A DNA stretch of 64,000 nucleotides from Flammula alnicola (lineage: Eukaryota > Basidiomycota > Agaricomycetes > Agaricales > Strophariaceae), in NCBI GenBank assembly GCA_015499995.1, contig JADNRV010000100.1, positions 124,001-188,000 of the forward strand. The letters run 5' to 3'. The notes below the pieces were generated by a model. That model did not search any database. It was not told the origin of the DNA and saw only the letters and a list, made by a program, of their open reading frames with translations. This document shows positions 33,920-46,319 of this stretch, one piece after another. The number at the start of each line of letters is the position of its first letter. Positions within the stretch are counted from its first letter, which is position 1. The translations under genes were made by a program, and so were the position numbers.

Positions 33920-36629
33920 AAGTAAATGTACAACTAGATTCACAAGATGCCCGGGAAAGGTCAATGATTAACTGAGCGACATGCAATTTTAATCTAATCT
34001 TAATCTCCATTGTTCGATTGTCCAGCGCGGTAACGTGACATGGCCCAATATCCAACGCTTTACGGTGGCACGTTGAATTACCTCTCTCATTCGCCTTCAT
34101 CGTAAACCGTGCCACAGTACCGCAGTGGCCCCCACCAGCTTGTATATTTGGCCTGAATGTAAGCAGACTAACTCATTCATTCCGATCTTTCCTGCTCCAA
34201 GATGGCTGATCCTTCTACTCATAGTACGAACGGCGGAGCGCCCACCACACCTACCCGATCTCAGCAGCGAGCAAAGCCCCAATTACAACCCACGCCTCAC
34301 AGGAGAAAGCTTAACAGCGACCCCAACCCGAAAAAGCTCCTCACGCACGTCCGCATGGATCCAGCACTCAAGGATGAATTACACGAGAGCCAACTGCGCG
34401 ACGTACCTCGATTAGTGGAGCATTTGTTCCCAGATAGCGTTCTCCCTCTTGCCGTTGACGAGCTGGCGAAACAGCTTACGAATAAAGGAAACCTTTGTCA
34501 GAACCCCAAACGCAAAACCTGGGTGGGGTTCCCGGACCTAAGTGTCCCTTCGCAAGGTGGCAAAGTGGAAGCCGAGCTAGCGATATTCCTCAACGTCATC
34601 GGTACTGCGATCCATAAAATCTGCAAAAAGAATTCGAAGGCAAAGGTACCTTCCAAGCCACGACGTTGGGACAGCAGCACGAGTACGAAGCCGCTGGCCG
34701 GTGGGCCATCCGCCGCGCGAAAGCCCGACCTCAACCTCATTGAAGAGGGAGAGACTCCTTCATGGACCACCGTCAAGGTGACCGCAGAACTCACGTCCAA
34801 CATCCACATTAAACACCAAGAACACAATGAGAACCAACTCACCAACGGTGCCTATATGGTCTTTTCGTCGCAGGACGAACGCCGATTTCATATCGGAGTC
34901 TCTTTTTGTCAAGCCGAGGTTCGTGTCTACGTCTTCGATCGCGCTGGAGTCGTTGGTTCCGTCCAGTTTGACCTCGAAAAAGAGCCGAAGATGTTGATTC
35001 GCCTCCTCGCTGGGTTGACTCTCTCCGATCCCTCTGCCATCGGCTTCGATCCCACCATCAGACATGAACCTGGAGGAAACAGATTCGTCACTGTCGCCGG
35101 CAAGGAATACGAGATCATCGAGACCTTGTTTATTAGCGACACTATCCGGGGCAGGGGCACGGTTTGCTGGCGGGCTAGCTTCGATGGCGCCGACTATGTG
35201 ATCAAGAACACCTGGGCCGATGTTTCCAGAGACCTTACCGAACCCGAAATAATGAAAATGGCTGGCGACCTGGAGGGGATTGCACATATAGTCGCAGAGG
35301 AGATTGTGCAGGTTAATGGCAGAGACGATAAGACGGATTATATCCGGCAAGTGATCGACGCCGAGAATTACCGCGACAAAAATTGGTACGCGAAGCTGGA
35401 GATTCGAGCCCATCGCCGGATAGTCAGTACTCCGCTCGCCGAGGCATTGCCTTATTTCTCGACGAAGAAAGAATTGATTTCGGTGCTAATCGACGCCATT
35501 GAAGGTGAGCTGAGTTACTGTCGTGTTCATCTAGCTATCTAACTTTTAAACAGCCCATCGGCGACTGGTAGAAGAAAAGAAGATTCTACATCGAGATATC
35601 AGCATGAACAACATAATGATGTATCGACCCACTTTACCGAAGGAGACGGAGCCAAATCCTACAGACGAAGGGGATTCAGACGCGTCTTCCATCCAACCGC
35701 AGATCGCGGACGCCGGAGAGAGTCATCAGATGCGGAGGGGGATGCTCATTGATCTCGATTATGCTCTCCTCATGAGGGAAGACGGGCTGGGTAGAGACAC
35801 CGCCACTGTTGGTCACCGAACCGTAAGAAAACATATTCGTCATATTGAAATTGGATACTCACCTTAAATATTATCTCACAGGGAACGCTGCCGTTCATGG
35901 CCATTGAGCTGCTAACGGGACTAGAAGATGGGGAGGAACAGAAGCCTCGTCACGACTTGGAGTCGTTTTTCTATGTGTTGCTCTGGATCTGCTGGCATTA
36001 CGCAGGGCCTAACAACGCTGAGAGGCAGAACTTCGACATTATGCAAACACACATCAAGACATGGATTGCTGCCGACACCTTCGAGGAGGTTGGTGACATC
36101 AAGGGGTTAGCTATGACGTCCGCGGCAGGCGCCTTTGACAAGGCCATTCTGAGATTGTTTGCACCCTATTTTGAAGATTTAAAGCCCTGCGTCGAGAAAT
36201 TGAGGAAAAAGATGTTTCCGGAACTTAATACCGACATCGAGTACCAGGATGTTATCGACATCCTTGAAGAGACACGCAAAGTCCTTCCTGATACAGAAGA
36301 TTGGACGCCTGACCACGATAAGGAGGGATACGGACTTACAGGAAGCAAGAAGAGAAAACTGGAATCCTACGAACCCCCGCTGGCACCTATTGAAGAGGAG
36401 GAGGAAGAAGTACCGGCGGACCACCTAGCGAAGCGTGTAAAAAGCGCGCCAGATCCTGAAAGACCCAGGCCCTCGCCATCGAAGAAAACGGCTACTACTG
36501 CCAGTGCTAGCATTCATCGTATGATAACCCGAAGAAAGTGACCATCCGAATATATGAAGATGTCGCTTCGAGGCTGTACTTAAATGTATTCCAACTTGTA
36601 ATTTGTTTAACTTGTAAACCAGTAATTAA
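33920..36629 (+). repeat. Segmental duplication, copy A (continues at 45782 to about 45920)
   Basis: Homologous to 48164-51060. The shared part starts at about 33920 (tgtacaactagattcacaag) and includes promoter, FunK1 gene and 3' flank. The homology breaks exactly at 36629, where the CACTA element begins, and resumes at 45782 (taacatgaacttgga). Confidence 0.9.
34202..36541 (+). CDS. FunK1-type protein kinase, copy A
   Basis: Exons 34202-35504, 35554-35822 and 35882-36541 give about 743 residues. The catalytic loop is KILHRDISMNNIMMY (HRD with Asp, and Asn five residues on). The DFG position is DLDYA, and the segment TLPFMAIELLTG follows, then HDLESFFYVLLWICW. This wording is characteristic of the fungal-specific FunK1 kinase family, which has expanded greatly in mushrooms. 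The N-terminal part (Thr/Pro-rich, then LRDVPRLVEHLFPD) is also typical. The C-terminus is basic (KKRKLE, MITRRK) and may target the nucleus. Substrate unknown. Both introns coincide with those of copy B, and no lesion was found. Confidence 0.88.
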
Positions 36630-36901
36630 CACTGGAGGCAAACAACGAGGCGGTTAATTTTGAACTGCCTTTAGGTCGGTTGATGAGGCGGTTGAAACAC
36701 AGTTGAAAGGCAGTTGACTCACGGTTGACCCATATGGCTGCGTGATCGAGACCAAATTGCAGCCAAATTGGGATACAATCGACGTCAATTCCGGCTGTAT
36801 TGGCACGTGACTAGAGATCACGTTGGATGATCTTTACCGATAACATCTGTACTTATCTTCAGACGTCTGATGAATTTGCTCGTTGTTTCTCCTCCACCAT
36901 C

Positions 36902-39900
36902 ATGGTCGTTTGCACTTGCTCTGAGTGTATAAAATCCACTGTCACTGTCCATGGCACACAACAACCAGGCCGAGAAGTGTCTGTAATAACACGGCGAGAT
37001 CATGAAAGACAGAATCAACGACATGCATCACCTTCCAGTACCCGCAAACGATATTCATCACCATCATCATCACGACCAAGCTCAGCACCAAAGCCTTCCA
37101 AAGCATCAGACTCCTCTCCAAAGGGTGTGTAATGAAAGTATTTTTATTGATTCTGGCTAATAAATAATTCAGAGATTGTGTTTTCAATGGAACCAATTGT
37201 GAAATTCATCTGTGTTCTTGTTATCTGGCTCCATATTCGAGCTGGTGTGAGCCGTTCGGTGGCTAATACTGTTCTCCATGCTATCCGGTTCATTCTTTCG
37301 GCAACTATCCACCTCATTGAAACTGCTCTTGGTTTATCGGGCATCCATGTCAAGCTTCCTGATATCCAACTCCCTCGTGATGTTCGTACAGCATATCAGC
37401 GGCAGTGTGCAGAGCCTGATATCATTCGAACAGTCTGTTGTCCTCGGTGTTTCTCCCTCATTTCTCGCCCAATTCCCTGGACATGTCAGTGGAAGGAGTC
37501 TCCTAGATCACGACCCTGTGGTACTGAGCTCTGGAAACTCCAAAACACATCCAAAGGGCCAAAATGGATTCCACGGCGCATGTATTCCACACAATCCTTT
37601 GATTCCTGGCTTCGATTCTTCTTATCTCGCCAGATAATCGAAGAAAGCCTTAGGGATACATTTCACCAACGTGTTAATAATCCAACAGCTGCATATGGTG
37701 GAGATATGCATGACGTGCAGGATAGCCCTGCTTGGCAGCATTTGAATGGTGTTTTTCAGACGCCTTATCATCTAGTATTCGGAATTTATGTTGATTGGTT
37801 TAATCCTTTCGGTAATAAAATTGCAGGTAAGTCATTTAATTGTATATTCAAAAATATTTCTAACTTTCTGAAAAGGCAAGACTGCATCGTGTGGAACTAT
37901 TGCACTTTATTGCTTGAATTTACCCCACATCTACGCTACCGACCTGAGAACATCTTTATTGTTGGTCTCACACCTCCTCCTCGTGCCCCAAACATGACAA
38001 CCATCTCTCATGTTATCAATCCTCTGGTCGATTCTGTCCTCAAATATGCTCCTGCTCCAGGTCAGCTTGTACCAACCTTTCAATATCCGAATGGTATTCC
38101 CGTGGAAGTAAAGACTGCACCTCTGATTTCTGATTTGGAAGCAAGCCGCAAAGTTGGTGGTTTTTTGGCGCATGCCGCTACTATGTTCTGCTCTTTCTGC
38201 CTCTGTACTTCTGCTCAGATTGAAGATCTCGATTTTCAATCCTGGCAGCTCCGCAGCGGTGCAGAGGTACGAGCCCAGGCCCAGATGTGGCTAGATTTAG
38301 AAACAAAGAGTGGACGAGAAGAACATTCGAAAGCAACCGGCGTTCGGTGGACTCCACTCCATCGTCTTCCATACTGGGACCCAGTAGCACATGTTATGCT
38401 GGGCTTTATGCATAACTGGCTTGAGGGCATTCTCGAGCATCAGCTTCGGACACTCTGGGGTATCGGACGGGATATTGGGGATACTGAAAAGGTCCAAGAA
38501 ATAGAGGAGGATGAACAGTGGACAGAAACAGATGTTTCTGACTCTGCTGATGAGCTTGATGATCTACGCCAAGAAGCAGCAGAGTATGACAGCCAGGCTG
38601 CTAGCTTTATCCCATCTACATCTCATCGCCCAACACGTTCCTCAACACTATCTTCTCAGGCATCATCCCAAGGCTCATCTACAACACCAACCCAGAACAG
38701 CCACCAAACATATTCTGCTCTCTATGATATGGATGAAGAGCATGAGGACCCAGATCCTGGGGATCCTGATTTTGTCCCAGTTGATATCCCTCCTTTCAGC
38801 TTCAAGGACACAGAGCTCCAAGCAATCCGGGATTGTATTTCCACCATTACTCTTCCGACATGGGTAGAGCGGCCACCAACCAATCTAGGTGAAAAAAGCC
38901 ACGGAAAGCTTAAAGCTCGCGATCACCTGTCACTGTTCAGTTGTATTTTCCCTCTCATTATTCCCGAGTTCTGGTATTTTGCCACTGCTACAGAATCTCC
39001 TCGCCGACATCTTGAATCTTTCCACCATCTGGTTTCTGCCACCAACATCATCTCTTCATTCAAAACCTCGAATGCTGCTGCAGATGCCTACACCCAACAC
39101 TATGTTCAATATCGAGCATCAATTCAAGCCCTTTTTCCGCATTATCATTCCAAGCCAAATCACCACTATGCTATGCATAATGGAGCTCTTCTGAAATACT
39201 GGGGGCCTCTTCCAGCTCTCAGCGAGTTTCCAGGCGAGCGATTGAATGGCATGTTGCAGAAAATCAACACCAATCGAAAATTCAGTATGTTTTTACAATT
39301 TCATATAAAATGTATACAGTATAGCTGATATAGAATATACTAGGGGATCTTGATCTCACTATGCTCCGACAAATGAGCCGTCGAGCGTATTTGGATGCTT
39401 TGCTGTGTGATGGAGATGCAGCTTCAAAAGAGTTTTCCAATATCCTGGAACCCATGGATGTATCCAGAAATAGCCCACCATCTCTCCATCCAACTGAAGT
39501 GGCAACATTCCTAAAGAATGCAACTCAATTTGTGCCGGAAGACTATGATGCCTTGCTTCACTATCTGCAGCACACTGGACGTCAATATCGTGCCTTCCAT
39601 GCTATTCCTCACCCCCCCAATGCCCTTGTTCTCCCCCCATACGCAGCACATCCTTTACAGTTCCATCATTTCGAGCATACCTTTAGCTGCCAGCAGTCAC
39701 ACGAGGGAAATAGTGCTATTCAGTTCTACAATCCTCGAACGCAAAGCCAAGATACAGGATTTATCCATACAATTTGGAGATTACCACTTAATGCGGTAAT
39801 TCACACATTTGTTGTTGTCCAAACTCACTGTCCACTATCCACTCTCGATGAGGAGCATGCACCATTCATTCACTATCCTGGGTTTATGACTCGGATTTGT

Positions 39901-40047
39901 GATGCACTCCCCTCTAAACACTTTGCAATCATTGAACCCACCCATATTATCACACATCTCACAACTTTCCGGAGGCCAGCAGGAACTTATGGTATTGAAA
40001 AAGAAACATTAGTGGTGTGTTGGGCTTTAAATAGAGGGAGGCGATAG
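36902..40047 (+). CDS. TNP2-type transposase of the CACTA element, one base short
   Basis: It starts MVVCTCSECIK at 36902, a Cys-rich N-terminus typical of mushroom CACTA transposases. Exon 2 begins near 37172. Core motifs are DSWLRFFLSR, GIYVDWFNPFGNK, TISHVINPLVD, ASRKVGGFLAHAA, FCSFC, TGVRWTPLHRLPYWDPVAHV and FMHNWLEGILEHQLR. An acidic, Ser-rich stretch follows at about 38500-38800, then LPALSEFPGERLNGMLQ. After an intron at about 39284-39343 the last exon runs to 40047. Splicing the intron at 37826-37874 restores ASCGTIALYCLNL but then leaves the frame at 37921-37926, where one base is missing from the expected LPPHLRY codons. Leaving the intron in gives a continuous 716-codon frame. The enzyme may therefore be inactive, or this may be an assembly error. 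Confidence 0.82.
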
Positions 40048-40508
40048 GGAAGTGGATAATATATACAATCAGTCCGTAAATGTAGGGCCCATCCACTTTG
40101 ATATAACTGTAATAATTGAGAGACCATTCAATGGTAGATTGACAAGCTTATCCTTGAGTACAGTGCCTTCACCAGCGAGTCGAGGATAGGCACATCTTAT
40201 AGCAGTCGAGAAATCGAATGAACGAGACTTGAGCCGTGCCGTGCATGTCTCCTCGTCGATATCGCCACCCATGCCTCGAAAAAATGGCCGAATTGAAAGG
40301 AAGCAACACTACAGATTCACAGATGACATGGAGGTCATACAGGCATCTGCTGGTGCACTGCTATCAATGGTTGTGGAGCCGATTCATGCGGGTCACGGAT
40401 GGACGACAAGAAGGCTGTACTGCGAGACAGATAATGCTGCAGTCGTAAAGGAGGGCGCGAGGCTTGAAGCTTGAAGAATGATGTAAGTAACATTCACTGA
40501 TCTCATTG
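40048..40508. other. Spacer between transposase and passenger gene, with GGDIDEE-coding repeat
   Basis: On the minus strand, 40272-40220 encodes GGDIDEE, matching GGDIEEE near 40660 and GGDIEE near 42140. This looks like a duplicated and decayed piece of the neighbouring passenger gene. Confidence 0.4.
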
Positions 40509-43500
40509 TCAACGTGAACTTACCTGATCATATGTCTGCAAGTCCGTCCGGCATCGCCCTGCTGCTGTGCCAAGCCCTCGAGCTCCGCCGTGCATGCCTC
40601 CTTCTCTGTCCAACAGCATACCGTGCTCCGAGCGCAACGAGCTCGACTCCTCCTCTATATCGCCACCGGTGTGAGAAACGGCGGATGTGGAGGGATCGAC
40701 ATTCCCCAAGGTGGCCGAGTGATGACTAGAGGGCGATGATGAACTAGTGGGGGTCAAAAGCTGGGGATAACTGTTTTGCAAGACATTCATCTCAGGGTGT
40801 TCCAACGAGTGCGCTGGACGGTTGGGAGATTGCACATCAATGTGGGGTGGCGGTAGCGTTACCAGATCTGCCTGACGCAGTATCCTCGCGGAGGAAAAAT
40901 GGCGCAGGAGATGGCAACCGATGCCGGCTATAGCTGGGTCATAACCCCACGAGGGGACATTCAGCAGGGTCTGCATTTGAATGGGAGTCGGAACGATGTT
41001 GATCATGCTCTGGGGGATTTGAGGGGTGGGGATATGGCTGGGGTAATAAATCGAAGGCGTAGGCGGCGGTGGAGAAAGGCCATACTGAGCGAACCCTGAG
41101 TGATACGCCACGCCGTGCAGCGCCCCTCGAGAAGGACAATAGTGGCAGATTCCGTCCGGTGTGTAGCAAGGCGAGATTGTGTCTGAGCGATAGATTGTAT
41201 CTCTATCCCAGTATTGCTCCTCGCCCGCTGTACGATGAGCCGTCCCCGTTGCATGAGAATTGCCGGCTTCTAGAGCTCCTAAACCGCGAGCGTGGAGTGG
41301 CGCTTGTTCATGATACGCTATTGGTAGATTGTGATTGAATGGGTCGATGAAAGGAGTGATGTAGAAAAACGTCAGCGACGGCGCTCCTCCTGGAACAGAA
41401 TTGACTTGTAACAAAACTGCGTGTGCAGTTGTATCAACATTAGCGTGTTCCTGATGCGCGTTTTCATTGTCGACGGTGTAGACGAAGCGCTGCCGGATCT
41501 GGATTTGAGAACCCGCAGGGCCAATGGTCAACCCATCGAACGATTCGCGAGCAGTGGAGGCGTTTGGGAATGGTTCTATGCCGCCGCTAGTAGCCTTCTG
41601 CTCAGGAACAGCGAAAGCCCGGCAGAACCGAAGCCTGCCTACGAACAATAAATAAAGCACTGCCTGGGTCTGTGTGATGGGTACGTGCCGCCGTATTCTG
41701 CCCTCGAACGAGCTTGCTGAGTCGTGTTCGCCAGTGCTGATGTCATCGATGAGCCCGAGGACGAGAGGCCTAAGGAATGAGGTAAGTAAAGCTTGCCGCT
41801 ACTGAAAACGAGAACTTACCGGGTGTCTGCAAGTCCATCCCATCATCTCCGTGCTGCGCTGAGCCCTCAACCACACGCTATACTTGTCGTACCCAACGTT
41901 CGAATGACGGGTCAGTTGCAGACGGAGTAGTGCGAGGTGTCATTGTTGTTAGCTGGTAAACGCAGAACAAGTGAGTACTTGAACATCGTATTCTGTGTCC
42001 AGGGTGGCTTACCTCATAGACTCTGCATTGGCTCCTCTTTTCCCCCATATCCGCCGTTATCTTTCGAAGGAAGGGTCGGCGGCATCTAGGTGCCTCCGTT
42101 GCCCTGCTCTAAGCATGATGGGTACGTCTCCTCGATATCGCCACCGGCGCCTCGAAAGCCTGGCTGAAGGACAGCAGACGACGCGGAGGTTGTACGTGGC
42201 TCTGCTGTTGCGCTGCTCTCGACGGTTGCGTAGCCGATTTCTTGGATGGTGCTGGCACAATGGGCTGGACGACGAGAATGCTGCAAGGCAGGCAAAGTAA
42301 GTGTCTTGTATCCATTTCTGGTGGTTGAATACTCACCATATCCCAGCCATCCATGCTATGTGCTGGTTACCGACGTTGACGGCACCTGGCACAGTCCTCG
42401 CCCAAAGCGGTTCTTGCGCCCATCCTCCATCCACCCCACGACGAGCCGCAGCGAGCACCCGAGTCACCAGGCGGCAGGACCCAAGACCGCACGCACATGC
42501 TGTCCATGATGTCGAGCAGCTGGTCGTCTGCCGCGCTGTTGTCGATCGCCGCAGTCGATCGTCGAACTGCCAACGGCACTTCCTGAGCCCCCTAAACCTC
42601 CCAACAACACGCTTGTCCCTCCCTGGGTTTAACTCGTCATCGTCGGTGTACCAGATCCGTTGTTACTGCTGCTAGGGTTCGGGTCGCCGGGAAATCGTTG
42701 GGGTCCATCGCTGGCTGAAAGTACTGCAGGAGTCGTGCCCGGGAGTCGCGCCCAGGCCAGACGTGTTTTGTGTCATGGTGGATCGCCGCCGTCTCATGGT
42801 CGCGATTTGAACGAATAAAGCGAAGGCGACCTGTCGTCGTTTCCTATGTGAGTGGTTAGCAACGGGATAGATAACTAAAATGGGCTGGTAGTTGCTTACC
42901 AGTGACCTGGTACAGCTCCTAGCCCTTGTCTTGCCTGTGGCGCATTTCTCCTCGCGCATCCTCATTCGTCGACATTTGTCTGGCGTTCTGAGGTTGTCGT
43001 GCACTCGTTACATGACTCCAGTGAGCACCCAGAATATACGGAGCAAACCACCGATGCCGCATCCTGTATTTTAATTTTGTGAGTCAAGGGAAGAAAAAGG
43101 AGGCAGTGAAACACTTACCAAGGACGAAAGCGACGGCTCTGCCCTCCCAATGACCAAGATTGACGAAAGAGTAGTGTAGACGGTCCACGAAGGATCCCTT
43201 GTGTTCACTGTGGTGTTTGTGGTGGTGCTGGTGATGATGCTTGTAGTGGTATCGCCCAACACTGACTTTGTTGAATCAATAGCAGAAACCGACTTTTAGA
43301 GAGAGCTAGCACGAAAATTCCAAAGCAGCAACTCACCTCTTCGTAAGTTCTTGGGCTGAGCTGCTTGATTTGCTCGAAGACCAGTCGTCGTTCTTGCAGG
43401 TGTCGGATTTACGACTGGATCTAGATCTACAAGAACGATATGAGCGGGAAAGAAAGCATTGCATTGGTCGCTTGGACACAGCAGCAGCACACTACAAGGG

Positions 43501-43560
43501 CTACGACAGCGGCGACGATGCGAGGCAGCAACAATGCAAGGTGGTGGCAATGCGAGGCGG
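40509..43560 (-). CDS. Putative CACTA passenger gene: His-rich stretch plus membrane segment, probably damaged
   Basis: Read on the minus strand, an upstream exon (43550-43336) encodes IVLVDLDPVVNPTPARTTTG. It splices to an exon (about 43264-43134) with a His-rich run (YHYKHHHQHHHKHH), then SFVDRLHYSFVNLGHWEGRA and VAFVLG. The next exon continues GCGIGGLLRIFWVLTGVM, a membrane-spanning helix, and then meets TAA at about 43011. The last long exon (41660-40509) is Pro/Ser/His-rich. I recall similar small membrane proteins from mushroom genomes, but no function is known. The middle part (41700-42700) could not be joined convincingly and contains duplicated pieces. Exact limits and integrity are doubtful. 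Confidence 0.4.
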
Positions 43561-43686
43561 TGACAATGCGAGAGTGGTGGGAGGCACTTGCTGGAGTTCG
43601 ACAGAAGCTAGTACAAGATCAACTTGTATGTAAGTATTCTGATAAATATCATATGTTGGCCTGAATCCTCAGTATCTGTGATCTCG

Positions 43687-45292
43687 CTAAGTATCCTCCT
43701 CATTATCTCCCAATTCACCCTCCACCTCGTCAATCTCGACGTCGTCAGCTTTCTCCCCTTCATCCCATTCCTCCAGCTGCTGGAGCTCCTGTTCCGTTGG
43801 CATCTCATACAAGGCCAAGACATCCTTGCCGAACTTTTGCATAAACTCGGCCTCCGGTAGATTCTTCCATGCCTTGCACTTCCCCCACGTCTCGAAGTGT
43901 TGCTCGAGTGGTAGTGCGACAAAAACCCCGCCTTTGATGAAGTCCGCACGCTCGCGCAGAGTCAGAGTGTCGTTCCAGTATTCAGGTTCAAACCAGTCGA
44001 TCGGCACAGACTTTGGCATAGCTGTGAGCTCTGATACCTTTGGTGGGTCAGGCTCCACACGGATACGTTCTACCCTAAAAAAATTGGTCAGAAAATATAA
44101 TAATGAAAAAGAGGAATATGAACCTATTATGTCGGGCAGTCTTCTTTCTCAGGGCGACCTCACGACGCACTCCATCCAACATTCTAACGAACTTTGTTGT
44201 TTTCTTCGAACGGCCTGCTTTGGCCTTGATGTGGTAAGTTTGTTGGTTCAACTGGTTCGCAGTCAATACAAATTCATCGTCAGAGTTGGCCGCGGTCTCT
44301 TCCACCAGTGAAACAACAGCTTCATTGAAGCCTTGCTCTTTGACGGTCTCAACTCGGCCCTGGGTAAGCTATAAAATGTAAGTTGTGAATAAATAACCAG
44401 CTGAAAGTAAAAGACATGTACATACCTCATCACGGCGTTTGTACACATTACCCATATCATTCAACTTTGCGACTCTTCCTGGGGTTTTTGCCTCGAGTTT
44501 TGCAATCTTGACCATATGCGAATAGACAAAACTCCGGTAAAGTTTGCGCATAAGGACAAAGTCTTGGATTACAGACAAGTTGTTGCCAACATGGGTGTAG
44601 CCGAAAGCAGTCGAGACCTGCTCAAAGGTGTGGAGAGCAATGTACTCATGGAGAAGATTATACATGGAATCGGGATCACCACTGAGAATGTCAGGCGCCC
44701 AACGTGCAAGTCCAAAGGAAGCGGCAGTGCGGAAGATAATCAAAAGATGTCCCTCCGAAATGCGTCTGATATGGTTTGAGGTCATGCTAGATCCATGCAC
44801 TGCCAGAAGGTTATGGAGCTCCTGAACTCGAGCCCTAGCATCAGCAATGCTACCAGCATTGCTGTCCAGCTGAGCTGTCACAGACGCTTTAATGGCGGCT
44901 TCCGAAGAAAAGCGTTGGTTGTAATGCGCTTTATTGCCAGCGCTGACCGTAGGCGGGATTGCATTCTGATGTGGGAGCATCCACAGCGCACGAAGGTGGA
45001 CTTCAAGTGCTAGCTGAAAAGACGTAAGGATATACACCAAAATTTGACCAAAATAAATGCTGTGTGAACTCACCTTCGTCTTCTCTGCACCCTTCGGTAC
45101 TTCACCCTTTCGCATATGCCAATCACTAGGCGTCTTTGGCTTTGCGGGCTGACGAGCAATAGCAAGGCGGGGCTTCTTTGTGCGTGAGGTGCTTGCTTCT
45201 GGCTCTGGTTCATCTGCAGAACGCTTCCGTTTAGCCTGTGAGCGGCTTGAACCCTCTGCAGGAGGTTCCATTGAAGCATCCGGTTCTTCCAT
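43687..45292 (-). CDS. CACTA passenger gene, conserved mushroom hypothetical protein
   Basis: It starts MEEPDASMEPPAEG at ATG 45292 and ends ELGDNEEDT at 43687. Four exons join in frame (introns at about 45071-45014, 44426-44370 and 44127-44079). The N-terminus is acidic then strongly basic (KRKRS, KKPRL), a likely nuclear signal. The middle is helical: GHLLIIFRTAASFGLARWAPDILSG (given to show the family wording) is followed by MYNLLHEYIALHTFEQVSTAFG. The C-terminus is very acidic. I recall this protein type from many mushroom genomes, where it is annotated as hypothetical. Its position opposite the transposase suggests a second transposition protein, comparable in role to plant TNPA-type DNA-binding proteins. 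That role is inference. No lesion seen. Confidence 0.65.
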
Positions 45293-45781
45293 AGAGAAAG
45301 GTGAGGGGAGAAACTAAGATATATTTTATTAAAAATGCGGACAGACATGTGTAGACTGCATCGTGCAGTCGTATGCGCCCTTCGCGTCAGAGAACAAAGG
45401 ACTTTCAGGGATGATAATTAGGCATGACCGTGATAGGCATGTGACTCCGGGCCGCATCGCCCCAATTCTGCATTGAGCACTGACTCAGTGCATCCATTCC
45501 GCGCAAAAACGGCACGGCAATAGCTGTGCCTCTAAAACTACTTCAGAAATTTTTGATTAGATATGTAAGGCCTCGAAAAATGATTTACGCAGTGGCAGGC
45601 CACGCAGAAAGGGCTAAAAAATATTCAATTTTACATTATTTATCCATATTTATTTTAGGGACAGGCGCCGCTAGGATTAATAATAAACGTGAGTCAACCG
45701 TGAGTCAACCGTGTTTCAACTGCCTTATCAACCGACCTAAAGGCAGTTCAATATCAACCGCCTCGTTGTTTGCCTCCAGTG

Positions 45782-46319
45782 TAACATGAACTTGGATTAA
45801 CTCGCAATGCAGTATGACTTGGAGACTCACCATATGTAATTGTCCACAGGTTATCTATATACCCTGTTGCCAAAGGCTCGAGCATGTTGACTGTCGTCGA
45901 ATATGAATGGTCTTGCTTAGAATGAAGTCGAGAGGAAATTTTCGGAAGGGACCCAAGTCGCGTATGTGTCATTGGGATCCAGCGTAGGAATAAGAGCTTG
46001 AGAGATTCAATACCGCATATTTCCTTTGGCTGGCTAATCAATGGTTCCGGACTCGGAGACTGCGAGATTGGAAATTCTGCTGAAAATTCTCTTTAAATTT
46101 GAGGCATTAAGGGAGAGAATAGCACCGTAGAAAGCCGAAGGACACCATACAAGATATTCAATAGTCAAGACAGAGTTTATTCGTGATGGGAACACGGCGT
46201 GGGCAGGAACGTCAAAATGTGCTTGAGGTGACGGTCTCACAACTTGAGGAGGAGTGCAGAGAGCATGAGTCACACTCGCTTTACTTGATCATGTGCTGTG
46301 ACTAGTCACCGGTGGAAAT
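45782..46319. other. Flank of the CACTA element; continuation of duplication copy A, then unique DNA
   Basis: The first ~140 bp match 50886-51060 (taacatgaacttgga, then gactcaccatatg and accctgttgcca). After about 45920 the sequence is unique and no gene is recognised. Confidence 0.6.

Larger units (their letters stand above)
36630..45781. mobile_element. CACTA/EnSpm transposon, 9,152 bp, 3-bp target duplication
   Basis: The left end is CACTGGAGGCAAACAACGAG and the right end is its exact inverse. Similarity continues inward through caaccg/gttgac repeats for about 100 bp at both ends (36630-36735 and 45677-45781). The target duplication TAA is at 36627-36629 and 45782-45784. The same site, empty, is at 50886-50888 in duplication copy B. 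Inside are a plus-strand TNP2-type transposase (36902-40047), a doubtful minus-strand gene (about 40509-43560) and a clean minus-strand gene (43687-45292). Short sub-terminal repeats (ggttgactcac) are likely transposase-binding sites. Confidence 0.95.
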
